The position numbers were made by a program, and so were the translations under genes. The notes under the pieces were generated by a model. It was not told the origin of the DNA. It saw only the letters and a list, made by a program, of their open reading frames with translations, and did not search any database. A stretch of DNA of 64,000 nt, from NCBI RefSeq assembly GCF_002368395.1, contig NZ_AP018254.1:310001-374000 (forward strand), given 5' to 3'. The stretch is from Calothrix sp. NIES-3974 (GTDB lineage Bacteria; Cyanobacteriota; Cyanobacteriia; Cyanobacteriales; Nostocaceae). Shown piece after piece: positions 18,539 through 29,315 of the stretch (the stretch's first letter is position 1; the number at the start of each line of letters is the position of its first letter).

Positions 18539-19216
18539 ATGAATCCCAGAAAAATCAGACCGTGGTTTGATGTAACTATCCTATCGGTATCCCTATCTTT
18601 AATGATGGTGACAGGGGTAAAAGCCCAATCAGTACGACCCATTGACCCGAATTTAGTCCCCAGACAAGGGAAAGCGGTTTCAGATTTTGTCCCCAAAGGC
18701 TGGAAAATTCAAGAGCGAATTGAAGGGGATATAAATAGCGATCGCATTCCTGATACCGCATTCACCCTAATTGAATCGGATACAACAAAGGAGCGCGCTC
18801 GTGCTTTTGTGGTTTTACTCAAGCAAGCAAATGGTAATTTACGCCGTTTAGCAGTGGCCAATAAGTTCCTATTATGTGCAAGCTGCGGTGGTGCTATTTC
18901 TGGAGTCGATGGAACCCCAAGCACTGATATTAAAATCCAAAAGGGAGTGATTACGGTCTCCCAATTAACTGGTTCTCGATTTGCCAACGAAATCGTTCAT
19001 CGTTTTTGGTTAGATAAACCTTCCCAAAGACTTGTATTAATTGGTAAGGATGTCCGCGATTTTGACCGTGCAACCGGAGATGAAACTTTGACCAGTGAGA
19101 ATTATCTGACTGGACAACGCATCGTTAGCAAATATCGCAAATCTAAATTAGTTTCCCAGCAAAAGTCTCAAATACCCAAACGAAAACAATTTATTGAGAC
19201 AGTCGCTGGATTTTAG
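18539..19216 (+). CDS. Secreted FG-GAP/VCBS-like protein, unknown
   Basis: A 225-residue protein with a signal peptide (about residues 1-29, ending VKAQS). After VPKGWKIQERIEGDINSDRI the segment GDINSDRIPDTAFTLI matches a calcium-binding FG-GAP/VCBS-type repeat (DxNxDxxxD) seen in proteins that sense or hold secreted partners. Similar proteins with one such repeat and the CASCGGA segment (residue ~115) occur across cyanobacteria; I know no function. It is a single gene 93 bases after murG on the same strand, so it could be cotranscribed, though no role in wall synthesis is visible. A palindromic repeat follows it at 19234. Confidence 0.7.
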   Translation: MNPRKIRPWFDVTILSVSLSLMMVTGVKAQSVRPIDPNLVPRQGKAVSDFVPKGWKIQERIEGDINSDRIPDTAFTLIESDTTKERARAFVVLLKQANGNLRRLAVANKFLLCASCGGAISGVDGTPSTDIKIQKGVITVSQLTGSRFANEIVHRFWLDKPSQRLVLIGKDVRDFDRATGDETLTSENYLTGQRIVSKYRKSKLVSQQKSQIPKRKQFIETVAGF

Positions 19217-19233
19217 ATTTTGGATTTTTTTAG

Positions 19234-19267
19234 TATGTAGAGACGTAATATATTACGTCTCTACATA
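19234..19267. repeat. 34-bp perfect palindrome (GTAGAGACG family)
   Basis: TATGTAGAGACGTAATA and its exact reverse complement abut with no loop, giving a perfect 34-base palindrome. It lies in the 85-base gap between convergent genes (18539-19216 and menB). It can serve as a bidirectional terminator and is one of the best-preserved members of the family. Confidence 0.8.
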
Positions 19268-19301
19268 AATGTGTTGCGGAAAAACCCAAATTATAGCCTT
19301 T

Positions 19302-20135
19302 TTAAGGCAACCACGGATACTGACGAAAATTCGGCTTCCGCTTTTCCAAAAAGGCTTGTTTTCCTTCCGCCCCTTCCTCAGTCATATAATACAAAAACGT
19401 CGCATTTCCTGCCAACTCTTGTAAACCCGCTTGACCATCACAATCCGCATTAAAAGCAGCCTTCAAACAACGAATGGCAATCGGACTTTTTTCTAATATT
19501 TCTTGTGCCCAAATAATCCCTTCATTTTCCAACTGTTCCACCGGCACAACCGTATTTACCAAACCCATTTCTAAAGCTTGCTGGGCATTATATTGACGAC
19601 ATAAAAACCAGATTTCCCGCGCTTTTTTTTGCCCCACAATTCGTGCTAAATAACTTGCTCCAAACCCACCATCAAAACTACCAACTTTTGGCCCTGTTTG
19701 ACCAAAAATTGCATTATCGGCGGCAATAGTTAAATCACAAATTAAATGCAAAACATGTCCACCCCCAATCGCATACCCCGCAACCAGTGCAATTACAACT
19801 TTCGGTATGGAGCGAATTAAACGCTGTAAATCTAACACATTTAAACGGGGTGTACCATCATCATCTAAATAACCCGCGTGACCCCGAACACTTTGGTCTC
19901 CACCGGAACAAAAAGCATATTTTCCATCAGTATGGGGTCCGGCTCCAGTAAATAAAACTACACCAATACTCCTATCTTCCCGTGCATCACAAAAGGCATC
20001 GTAAAGTTCAAAAACCGTCTTTGGACGGAAGGCATTCCGTTTGTGGGGACGATTAATCGTAATTTTGGCAATTCCATCAGCCTTGTGATAGAGAATATCT
20101 TCGTAAGTTTTAGCGGTTTCCCAGAGAATTTGCAT
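19302..20135 (-). CDS. menB: 1,4-Dihydroxy-2-naphthoyl-CoA synthase
   Basis: A 277-residue crotonase-fold enzyme that closes the naphthoquinone ring from o-succinylbenzoyl-CoA. In cyanobacteria this leads to phylloquinone of photosystem I. The family segments [20 protein letters not shown] (residues 24-43), [12 protein letters not shown] (about 74-85, oxyanion hole and bicarbonate-binding loop), [20 protein letters not shown] near 120, and [15 protein letters not shown] near 150 are all present. The C-terminal [10 protein letters not shown] is typical. It starts at ATG 20135 and is followed upstream by murT on the same strand across 138 bases. Confidence 0.95.
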   Translation of the reverse strand: MQILWETAKTYEDILYHKADGIAKITINRPHKRNAFRPKTVFELYDAFCDAREDRSIGVVLFTGAGPHTDGKYAFCSGGDQSVRGHAGYLDDDGTPRLNVLDLQRLIRSIPKVVIALVAGYAIGGGHVLHLICDLTIAADNAIFGQTGPKVGSFDGGFGASYLARIVGQKKAREIWFLCRQYNAQQALEMGLVNTVVPVEQLENEGIIWAQEILEKSPIAIRCLKAAFNADCDGQAGLQELAGNATFLYYMTEEGAEGKQAFLEKRKPNFRQYPWLP

Positions 20136-20273
20136 CGCAGGTTTGAGTTTAAGGATACAGGATATAGGATACAGGAGTGAGGGAGTGAGGGAGCAACAGT
20201 AGATGGGGAGACAGGATGTTATAAGGCGCTAAAGTATTACTACGTGCCTTTTTTTACCCCATCAAAATTAATG

Positions 20274-21599
20274 CTATCTAATCTTTTTCCCTGTCAATAT
20301 TTCCCGCACGTCCAACATGGCTGTGTAAGTAGGTAAAATATGTAGGGTTTGATTCGCAGGGGTATACTCCAAAGCTGTATTAATCGCTTCCCGTAGGTCT
20401 TCTTTCACAATCAATTGAAAATTAGGGTTAACATTCGTATCACTATAACGTAGTCTCAACGCCATATCGTAAACGCGATCGCCACTGACAATCAAAGTCC
20501 CTCCCCGTTCCACTAAGGGTTCCGTATCCACATCCCAAATCCAGGATACATCTTCACCGTCCTGTACTCGGTCGTTTAATACCAATAAAGTGGTTTTATC
20601 TTCACTTTCTGTGACAACCCGAATGGTTTCGTTTGTACCAACGGGATTTTTGGATAGGAGAATCCGCACCTGTTTGCCATTGATATTTAATTCTTCTGCA
20701 CGTCCGAATGCAGCTTGGAAGGTGGGAATGGTTTCACGAATGGTTTTCTCATCCACCCCAAGAGCGATCGCCGCAGTGGCAGCTGCGAGGGTATTATATT
20801 TGTTATAGATACCGACGAGAATTTGTGACCATTGACTACTATCAAGCTGGGGTTGACTACGTTGAAAACCACACTGGGGACAGCTAAAGTTACCGAGGTG
20901 AGATAGGTACACACCTTCGTAATCCAGGGAATGTCCACAACTGGGACAATAAATCGAATCGACTGCGTGGGGTATGGCTTTTAAATATTTGCTTGGTTCA
21001 TTCAAACCGAAAAAGATCACATTTTGAGACAATTGCTGTCCCAAATAGCATAGGGTCGGATCATCCCCATTGGTAATGACGGTAGTATTAGGTGCATCAG
21101 TGGAAATCGCTTTTGTCCAGCGTTTACTAATTGTATCCACTTCCCCATAACGGTCTAATTGGTCGCGAAACAGATTCAAGCATAAAATTGCTAGGGGTTG
21201 AATCGGTGCTAACACCTTGGGAACGATATTCTCATCTACCTCCAAAATCGCATAATCGACCTTCAACCCCCCAAAACTATCCGCACTTTCCATTAAAGCC
21301 GTCACTAGACCATTTTCTAAATTCGCTCCGGTGGAATTATGCGCAACTCGAAAACCCTTCCGTTGCAAAATTTCCCGCAATAGCAAGGAAGTCGTAGTTT
21401 TCCCATTTGTCCCTGCAATCAAAATTACACCCTGCTGTACCTGTTGACTTAACAACTCCAAAACCTGTGGTGCTATTTTGCGCGCGATCGCACCTGGTAA
21501 TACACTCGCTGCTCCTAATTTCAGCGATCGCACTAAGGTGGTCACACTCTTGGCAATACTCACAGCTAAACCTAAGCGAATTCTGGAGATTACATTCAT
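20274..21599 (-). CDS. murT: MurT-type lipid II isoglutaminyl synthase subunit (Mur ligase family)
   Basis: A 441-residue Mur-ligase-like protein. IAGTNGKTTTSLLLREIL near residue 60 is the ATP loop, NLFRDQLDRYGEV near 143 is the central-domain marker, and CPSCGH...CPQCG (about residues 217-246) is the zinc ribbon that distinguishes MurT from MurC-F. The C-terminal domain ends TYTAMLDVREILTGK. With the amidotransferase GatD, MurT converts the alpha-carboxyl of D-Glu in lipid II to iso-Gln. The ATG at 21599 is used; the in-frame start at 21620 adds seven unconvincing residues. GatD is usually the next gene, but no GatD-like glutaminase is visible on either side here. The MurT call is solid. Confidence 0.88.
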   Translation of the reverse strand: MNVISRIRLGLAVSIAKSVTTLVRSLKLGAASVLPGAIARKIAPQVLELLSQQVQQGVILIAGTNGKTTTSLLLREILQRKGFRVAHNSTGANLENGLVTALMESADSFGGLKVDYAILEVDENIVPKVLAPIQPLAILCLNLFRDQLDRYGEVDTISKRWTKAISTDAPNTTVITNGDDPTLCYLGQQLSQNVIFFGLNEPSKYLKAIPHAVDSIYCPSCGHSLDYEGVYLSHLGNFSCPQCGFQRSQPQLDSSQWSQILVGIYNKYNTLAAATAAIALGVDEKTIRETIPTFQAAFGRAEELNINGKQVRILLSKNPVGTNETIRVVTESEDKTTLLVLNDRVQDGEDVSWIWDVDTEPLVERGGTLIVSGDRVYDMALRLRYSDTNVNPNFQLIVKEDLREAINTALEYTPANQTLHILPTYTAMLDVREILTGKKIR

Positions 21600-21935
21600 C
21601 TGTTTACCCACGTCTATCACCCAACCTCAACTATCAAAATTCTAGAAATCAAAAGACTCAACATCAGAATTCTGAGAGTTTAACCAATCTCCGCCAAAAA
21701 AACTAGCTATTTCCCCTACTTCATACCCTAAATCGACCTACGTGACTACTCCTAGGGAGAGAGCTAGCGACAACGAATTCCATGAACCCCTCTCCAAATA
21801 TTTCCACCAAAGGAATAGAGGTTTTGAAAGCATTTATTTTTGGTTGAAAACGAGAGATTTTTCTGCCCCTCTCCATTCTGGAGAGGGGTTGGGGTGAGGT
21901 TCAATTCAAAAACTCGACTTCTCTCCTGTATCCTC

Positions 21936-21970
21936 AAAAAAAAGACCGAAAAGAAAAACTCCTTTCGGTA
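21936..21970 (-). terminator. Intrinsic terminator of prk
   Basis: Read on the minus strand, ACCGAAA...TTTCGGT pair (21946-21952 with 21963-21969) and are followed by eight Ts (plus-strand A run 21937-21944). It lies about 60 bases past the prk stop at 22030. The rest of the 430-base gap to murT contains a GAGAGGGGTTGGGG-type repeat (21839-21899) but no gene. Confidence 0.7.
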
Positions 21971-22029
21971 CAAAAAATCAAGACTATCAATTAAATTCCC
22001 AATGTGAAAATTGAGGATATTTCAAACAA

Positions 22030-23034
22030 TTATACCTTAACGGCCATTCTCGCTTCCTGTGATGTTAAACGCTCATAAGTTGCACGCATCTTCAAGCCTG
22101 TTAACACCTGAAATAAACCAGTACCATTGTTAGAACCAGGATACTCACGGTGTTGTAGCAACAGGTGGGTCATTTCACCCTCATACTTAGTCGAAAGATT
22201 ACTTAAATGGGTTTCCAAATAAATTACTTCTTCTAAATTGTCGAATTGACCATCGATTTCCACCACAGACACGTACCGTCCATAATAGACATCAGAACCA
22301 TAGTACATTTGCATACCAGGGTAGGAACAGGTCAACTTACGTCCACAGGGTGTCCAGTGAATTGTTGAACCTTCATCAAACAGATAAACTGGTTCAAACC
22401 CTTCTTTACCCTCGCGTTGTAACATCCGCACCCGTAATACTTTCCTTTCCGTATCTCCCTTAATCAAGTTTGTGGGTAGCACTTGCAGAACTATATCCGC
22501 AAACTCTCGCTGGGGTTCAATATACTTCTGAAAATCGGGTTTACGGGAATTAATGGCAGCAATTACATCCTCATAGGTGTGTCCACGTTCCGCCATATCC
22601 CGTTGCACTTTCCACGCAATTTTGACTTCATCGCTGATATCAAAATACACGCTAAAGTCAATTAACTCCCGTACACGCTCATCATATAAAGGATGTAAAC
22701 CTTCCACCACAACAATGTGATTGGGTTCCACTAACTCTGGGGGGTCAATCATCCCAGTCTCATGGTTATAAATTGGCTTCATAATCGATTGACCATCTTT
22801 GAGCGCTTTGATTTGCTCATACATCAGGTCAAAATTATTCGCGCGGGGGTCAAGGGCTGTAATACCTGTTTCCTTGCGTTGTTTCCGATCCAGGCTATGA
22901 TAGTCATCTAAACAAATGACTGTCATTAACTCCTCACCAAACAAATCCTTCAGGCGACGCAAAAACGTAGATTTACCACAACCAGAGTCTCCAGCAACTC
23001 CTATTAGCACCACCCGTTCTGGCTTACTGCTCAT
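22030..23034 (-). CDS. prk: Phosphoribulokinase
   Basis: A 334-residue Calvin-cycle kinase that makes ribulose-1,5-bisphosphate from ribulose-5-phosphate and ATP. The P-loop is GVAGDSGCGKSTFL (residues 12-25), with C19 inside it and C41 in VICLDDYH. These are the redox-active pair in plants and cyanobacteria that thioredoxin and CP12 control, although the spacing between them is shorter here, as is typical of cyanobacteria. A second Cys pair, C230 and C236 (CGRKLTC), is also present. The metal and ribulose sites include LDDYHSLDR and VEGLHPLYD. A clear terminator follows. No CP12 gene is in the window. It starts at ATG 23034. Confidence 0.97.
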   Translation of the reverse strand: MSSKPERVVLIGVAGDSGCGKSTFLRRLKDLFGEELMTVICLDDYHSLDRKQRKETGITALDPRANNFDLMYEQIKALKDGQSIMKPIYNHETGMIDPPELVEPNHIVVVEGLHPLYDERVRELIDFSVYFDISDEVKIAWKVQRDMAERGHTYEDVIAAINSRKPDFQKYIEPQREFADIVLQVLPTNLIKGDTERKVLRVRMLQREGKEGFEPVYLFDEGSTIHWTPCGRKLTCSYPGMQMYYGSDVYYGRYVSVVEIDGQFDNLEEVIYLETHLSNLSTKYEGEMTHLLLQHREYPGSNNGTGLFQVLTGLKMRATYERLTSQEARMAVKV

Positions 23035-23315
23035 ATATCTCCTCGAAACTACTACAAATCAAGTCAGTTGAATATATTCTTGCAAAATCCGTTTGCAAAA
23101 CAATTTATTAGAAGCCAGGAGCTTATCCCGTTGGCTTAATCTTGCGTCCTTGCCACCCAACAGCACTCAAATTAAAATATGAGCAAGCGAACACGGCCAA
23201 GCATAGCCAATCTACGCTTAACTTTAACCCTTTAAATTGATTGCTGATAAGTATATAATCTTAGTGATACATCGAATTGTAACAGAACGAGGTATCAATC
23301 ACAAGCTTGATTTAA

Positions 23316-23459
23316 ATGGCTATCAGACGCAAAACAGATGCATCAACCATCGCTCAATCCAACGACAGCCGTTGGCAAGAGAAAAACAGTCCAGTTAACA
23401 AAAAAACCCTAATGGAGCATTTTGACGGGATTATTTTCTCTGATACACTATTTATTTAG
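23316..23459 (+). CDS. Possible 47-residue small protein (weak)
   Basis: ATG 23316 to TAG 23457-23459 encodes a basic 47-residue peptide beginning MAIRRKTDASTIAQSNDSRW. There is no good Shine-Dalgarno (ACAAGCTTGATTTAA precedes it), no recognised family and no conservation evidence. I list it because it is open in a large gap; chance is the more likely explanation. Confidence 0.2.
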   Translation: MAIRRKTDASTIAQSNDSRWQEKNSPVNKKTLMEHFDGIIFSDTLFI

Positions 23460-23718
23460 TATAATCGGAAGCTAAATCAAAATACCAAGTGTGTTGAGAG
23501 AAAATATTTTCAATTCAGAGGAAACGGGGAAATCTCCAGAGGTAGGGGTATAGGACCTTAAAGTAAAGATTTTTCGGAGCTAGAGCCACAACTACAAACG
23601 CTTCAGAATTCATGTGGTCAAATGCTAGCTTGTCAATGGGGAGTCGCCTACATGTAATGGTTATACCGTTTTATTTAGGTGTTGATACCTGACCGGGAAC
23701 TTCCGGGAGCAGGGGGAG

Positions 23719-23808
23719 TAAGTAGGTAGGTGCAATTAAACATAAAACCGCAATACAACCGGCCATTCGGCGTAGAGACGACCCGACGGGTCGTCTCTAC
23801 TCCCTGAT
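23719..23808. repeat. 90-bp intergenic repeat, copy A
   Basis: This matches 54177-54266 over 90 ungapped bases with about ten differences. It begins TAAGTAGGTAGGTGCAATT and ends in the palindrome GTAGAGACGACCCG-A-CGGGTCGTCTCTAC (23772-23800), a perfect 14-bp stem with one central base. The palindrome is therefore the 3' part of a longer mobile unit. Confidence 0.8.
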
Positions 23809-24372
23809 TTCAACGACAATTTTCACCACCCACCTCATTAAATGTATCAAAATTTTAGTGAAATGATATGACACCAGAATGTATGCAAATGATTTCCTTT
23901 GACTTCCTACTCACTCGATTTTCGGCACAATCATAGATAGACCATTCAAAATTTTTCAAAATAGTGTTTTAATAGTTTGTATCCGACATTGCTTACCCCA
24001 TAGGGGTAGTCGCAATGTAATCATTGTAAATAGGTGAATTTCCGAATTATTCGGAACGGTTCAAGCAAAAAAAAGCTTAAATTGATTCATTATTAACATT
24101 CTCCGACCGACATATCCTCTAACTTAGAAGGTGAACAGGTGTGTTTTTGCCATACCTGCCTGTCCGTGGCGAGTGTATAAGCTTTCAGCATGATCCATTT
24201 AAGAATGGTATAAATGCTGATTTCTCAAGACAATCGGTTCGCAACAAAATTTAAATTTTGAGTTAAATTTTGGCAGTGAATGCGATCGCAGTAGTTGTAG
24301 GATGTACGCCTATAGCGGTAATCTTGAGAAAGATTTTTGAGATTAACGGTTAATTAGACATCGGAGTGGTAA

Positions 24373-25656
<1,284 letters not shown>

Positions 25657-25844
25657 AATTACTAGAATTAGTTTGTTTGAGTGCTGTTAATATCTCACTG
25701 TATACTGGGTTTGCAATCAAAGCGATGTGTAAAAATTGAATAAAATACTATGGGGTGTGGCTAGTGCTGCACCCTATGGTTTTTTGGTCGAAATTTCTGC
25801 CATACTTGGCTTCTAATAGGTTTATTGAAATTGGTGTCAAAATT

Positions 25845-27176
25845 GTGGGTGTAAAGTTAGGTATTCTTGGTTTCGGTACGGTTGGTGTCGGTACTGTACA
25901 GCTGTTACAGGATGGGATTGGTCGTAATCCTCTGTTACAGGAAATTGAAATTTGTCGAGTTGGTGTGCGATCGCTGGATAAACCTCGACCCGTCACATTT
26001 AGCGATCGCATTTTGACAACAGATTTAGAAGCGATTGTCACTGACCCCCAGATAGATATTATTGTGGAATTGATGGGTGGTTTAGAACCAGCTAGGGAAT
26101 TGATTTTACAAGCGATCGCCCACGGAAAACATGTGGTGACAGCTAACAAGGCGGTAATTTCCCGGTTTGGGGATGAAATTTTTACGGCTGCAAATCAAGC
26201 TGGGGTATATGTGATGTTGGAAGCAGCTGTGGGGGGAGGGATTCCCGTAGTTCAACCCCTGAAGCAGTCCTTAAGTGTGAATCGGATTCAAGCTATAACC
26301 GGCATTGTCAACGGTACAACCAATTATATCTTGACCCGGATGCAAACCGAAGGCAGTGACTTTGCCGATGTCTTAGCAGATGCCCAGAAATTAGGGTATG
26401 CTGAAGCAGACCCCACCGCAGACGTAGATGGTTGGGACGCGGCAGATAAAATCGCCATCCTTGCATCCTTGGGATTTGGGGGACGGGTGAAGCGGGAAGA
26501 AGTCTACTGTGAAGGAATTCGTCAAGTCAGTCAAACCGACATCGCCTATGCCGAAAAGCTGGGATTTACGATAAAATTGTTAGCGATCGCCAATCGAGTT
26601 GACAAAAATACCCCCAGTTCCCATAGCGCTCCCCCCGACCTATTTGTCCGTGTCCACCCCACCATGCTTCCCAATGACCATCCCCTAGCGAGCATTAACG
26701 GAGTATTTAATGCTATCCTGGTGGAGGGAGAACCCCTAGGGAAAGTCATGCTCTACGGACCAGGAGCAGGTGCAGGAGCAACCGCCAGCGCCGTTTGTTC
26801 TGATATTATGAACTTAGTGGCACGGATTAAAGCCCAAAAAGCCAGCGATACAAATACGGAATTAATTTTAGACCCCCTATTTGCCTGTTCCCACGAACAA
26901 TACAGTCGCGTTACATCCATCGACAACCTGGTGACCAGGTTCTATGTTCGTTTCCTAACCAAAGACGAACCGGGGGTCATTGGTAAACTAGGTACTTGTT
27001 TTGGCAACCACGAAGTTAGTCTGGAATCCATCGTCCAAACAGGTTTACAAGGAGAATTCGCCGAAATTGTTGTTGTCACCCATGACGTGCGTGAAGGCAA
27101 TTTACGCCAAGCTTTAACCGAAATTGAACAATTCCCGGCAATCCATGCTATCCCCAGTTTATTGAGAGTTATTTAG
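25845..27176 (+). CDS. hom: Homoserine dehydrogenase
   Basis: A 443-residue oxidoreductase that reduces aspartate semialdehyde to homoserine for threonine and methionine synthesis. The N-terminal KLGILGFGTVGVGTVQLL is the NAD(P) fold. HGKHVVTANKAVIS near residue 97 and GIVNGTTNYILTRM near 160 are substrate-domain landmarks, and TADVDGWDAADKIAI near 199 carries the catalytic Lys-Asp environment. The C-terminal residues from about 365 (RFYVRFLTKDEPGVIGKLG) form an ACT domain, suggesting allosteric control. The frame is open to 25755. The start is taken as GTG 25845, which gives the usual GVKLGILGFGTVG N-terminus; ATG 25776 is an alternative with an odd 23-residue hydrophobic extension. Confidence 0.93.
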   Translation: MGVKLGILGFGTVGVGTVQLLQDGIGRNPLLQEIEICRVGVRSLDKPRPVTFSDRILTTDLEAIVTDPQIDIIVELMGGLEPARELILQAIAHGKHVVTANKAVISRFGDEIFTAANQAGVYVMLEAAVGGGIPVVQPLKQSLSVNRIQAITGIVNGTTNYILTRMQTEGSDFADVLADAQKLGYAEADPTADVDGWDAADKIAILASLGFGGRVKREEVYCEGIRQVSQTDIAYAEKLGFTIKLLAIANRVDKNTPSSHSAPPDLFVRVHPTMLPNDHPLASINGVFNAILVEGEPLGKVMLYGPGAGAGATASAVCSDIMNLVARIKAQKASDTNTELILDPLFACSHEQYSRVTSIDNLVTRFYVRFLTKDEPGVIGKLGTCFGNHEVSLESIVQTGLQGEFAEIVVVTHDVREGNLRQALTEIEQFPAIHAIPSLLRVI

Positions 27177-27216
27177 GGTCTGGGGAAGTCTTTTCCTGAA
27201 GGTAGGGAACAGGGAT

Positions 27217-27242
27217 TAGAGACGACCCGATGGTCGTCTCTA
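27217..27242. repeat. GTAGAGACG-family palindrome after hom
   Basis: TAGAGACGACC (27217-27227) pairs with GGTCGTCTCTA (27232-27242) across a CGAT loop. It is 41 bases past the hom stop and probably part of its transcription end. Confidence 0.7.
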
Positions 27243-27374
27243 CAGGGAATGGTTTTAACCCAACTATTCCACTTTTCACAGGACCCCCAAAAGTTATAAA
27301 TGCCAGGTTTTTCCGTCTTACATATCTACTTGGAAAGCATTTTTGGCGACTAAAACTTCCTCAATCCCTTGCAA

Positions 27375-27437
27375 GATATAGAGACGGGATATATGTGGAG
27401 ACAAGATATATTTGGAGACGCGATATATCGCGTCTTT
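27375..27437. repeat. 17-bp tandem units ending in a 20-bp palindrome
   Basis: GATATATGTGGAGACAA (27388-27404) and GATATATTTGGAGACGC (27405-27421) are two 17-base units, preceded by a partial one. They run into AGACGCGATATATCGCGTCT (27416-27435), which is identical to palindromes at 50135-50154 and 57557-57576. The array sits directly beside the stop of the small membrane protein gene at 27439. Confidence 0.75.
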
Positions 27438-27438
27438 A

Positions 27439-27744
27439 CTATTCCCTACTGAGGTTAGGTGTTGGATTTGTTGGTTTTAATAATCTTTCAGTATCTATCA
27501 CTTTGAGGTCGGGTAAATTTATTAACAATCTAATCACTTCCCTGTGTTTCTGATGGAATTTCAGTAATTCACGATAGGCAAAGGGAACAATGAAAGGCCA
27601 GAGTATGGTTGCAAAGATGAGGATGATTTGGGAAAAAAAGCGCATTTGCACACTCATCTCTTTATCTGTATCAAAAAAAACAGTCCACTCCTTTAATAGG
27701 AGTAGTGCTATCAAGATATAAAATCCAAATAATAGATAAATCAT
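27439..27744 (-). CDS. 101-residue membrane protein, unknown
   Basis: A small integral membrane protein. The N-terminus MIYLLFGFYILIALLLLKEW is one membrane helix, and a second runs from about residue 36 to 59 (FSQIILIFATILWPFIVPFAY). A soluble basic C-terminal helix follows (LLKFHQKHREVIRLLI). I recognise the general pattern as recurrent in cyanobacteria but know no function. It starts at ATG 27744; the upstream 600 bases hold its promoter and nothing else evident. Confidence 0.7.
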   Translation of the reverse strand: MIYLLFGFYILIALLLLKEWTVFFDTDKEMSVQMRFFSQIILIFATILWPFIVPFAYRELLKFHQKHREVIRLLINLPDLKVIDTERLLKPTNPTPNLSRE

Positions 27745-28345
27745 GGTGAAAAAATAATTTGGTATGATTTGATTGAATAGGGAAAATAAGAAGAGTTTAA
27801 ATATTATTAACTATATTATGAACTGCCGATATCAATATTGCCCAGTTTCATGATAGAGATTTGAGTCACATGAATCATGCTTTACATACCTGGTGAGGGG
27901 TAGTCACTGGAGCTGGAAACCAAAATTACTTGTATTATATGACTCAGCGCTTCCTTTGAACATCGACCTAGGCTAGTTAGTTGTTTGGTCGATTTTGCTG
28001 AGAAAATCAACAAGTTCCCATTTAAAATTAATAATATTAATTCCTTTTTGTCTAGTGTGATTGTACTTATAAGGTAATTATCAAAGTTATCCCGTAAACC
28101 TGGAAATTACTGAATTTATCCTCAATTATTGAGGATTCTACTGTATATATGAATCCGACTTTATCTTTTACGCTCTACAAGAAAACGCAAGCGATCGCCT
28201 AATCAGCCCATAGAAAGTTTGCTAAGGTTTTTATTTATACCCATTGTTGAAATTTTGGTGAACAGTTGAAACTTGCATAAATAATCCGAGCGGATTCCGA
28301 TATACTTTCTTAGGTGATGATTTGGCACTGGAGTAAAGGAAAATC
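27745..28345. promoter_or_regulatory. Divergent intergenic region, small membrane protein / purU
   Basis: About 600 AT-rich bases with no convincing ORF. A weak inverted repeat, GGATTC...GAATCC, at about 28134-28157 encloses TACTGTATATAT, an operator-like palindrome. Promoters for both neighbours must lie here. No riboswitch was recognised. Confidence 0.4.
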
Positions 28346-29200
28346 ATGTCGATTCCGACAGCAACGTTACTGATTTCTTGTCCCGATCGGCGTGGACTAG
28401 TTGCTAAATTTGCTAATTTTATTTATGCTAACGGTGGTAATATAATTCATGCAGATCAGCATACGGATTTTACTGCGGGATTATTTTTAACACGGATTGA
28501 GTGGCAACTAGCAGGTTTTAACCTGTCACGGGAACTGATTGCACCAGCTTTTAATGCGATCGCTCAACCTTTGAATGCAAAGTGGGAATTGCATTTCTCC
28601 GATGTGAAATCGCGTATAGCCATATGGGTGAGTAAACAGGATCATTGTTTGTGGGATTTGATTTGGCGACATCGTGCTGGTGAGTTTTCTGCGGAAATAC
28701 CCCTGATTATCAGTAATCACGAAAATTTACGATACGTAGCAGAACAATTCGGGATTGACTATCACCACATACCAATTACAAAAGAAACCAAAGCCGAACA
28801 GGAAGCCAAACAATTACAACTGTTAAAGGATTACCAAATAGACCTGGTGGTTTTAGCAAAGTACATGCAAGTATTGAGTGGTGATTTTATCCTCAAGTTC
28901 CCCCAGATTATTAATATTCATCACTCCTTTTTACCAGCATTTGTCGGTGCAAATCCCTACCATCGAGCTTTTGAAAGGGGTGTGAAAATCATTGGTGCAA
29001 CCGCTCATTATGTGACAGCCGATTTAGATGCAGGTCCAATCATTGAACAGGACGTGGTACGAGTTAGTCACCGGGATACGGTAGAAGACTTGATTCGCAA
29101 GGGAAAAGACCTAGAACGGGTCGTCCTCGCGCGGGCTGTACGTTTACATTTGCGCGATCGCGTGTTAGTTTACGACAATAAAACCGTTGTCTTTGAATAA
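28346..29200 (+). CDS. purU: Formyltetrahydrofolate deformylase
   Basis: A 284-residue enzyme that releases formate from 10-formyl-tetrahydrofolate, balancing one-carbon units. The N-terminal ACT domain (CPDRRGLVAKFANFIYANGG, residues 10-29) is the usual allosteric site for methionine/glycine. The formyltransferase-fold core holds NIHHSFLPAFVGANPYHRAF near residue 190, with catalytic N and H, and GATAHYVTADLDAGPIIEQD near 216 with the conserved Asp. A full length of 284 fits PurU. The ATG at 28346 is preceded by GTAAAGGAAAATC with a usable Shine-Dalgarno. Confidence 0.94.
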   Translation: MSIPTATLLISCPDRRGLVAKFANFIYANGGNIIHADQHTDFTAGLFLTRIEWQLAGFNLSRELIAPAFNAIAQPLNAKWELHFSDVKSRIAIWVSKQDHCLWDLIWRHRAGEFSAEIPLIISNHENLRYVAEQFGIDYHHIPITKETKAEQEAKQLQLLKDYQIDLVVLAKYMQVLSGDFILKFPQIINIHHSFLPAFVGANPYHRAFERGVKIIGATAHYVTADLDAGPIIEQDVVRVSHRDTVEDLIRKGKDLERVVLARAVRLHLRDRVLVYDNKTVVFE

Positions 29201-29315
29201 TTATCAAATACCGCAAATATATTGGTGTAATATTTTACTTTGTATTCCCAGGACATTCAGTAAACTTATATGTAATCATGGGTTGTTCAAAAACCTGAGA
29301 TGATCCATTTAGTTT

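Noticed and set aside
21839-21899. GAGAGGGGTTGGGGTGAGG-containing segment as a gene or RNA
   Set aside because: It looks like a dispersed GC-skewed simple repeat (CCCCTCTCC...GGAGAGGGG inverted) without coding potential; left within the murT-prk gap.
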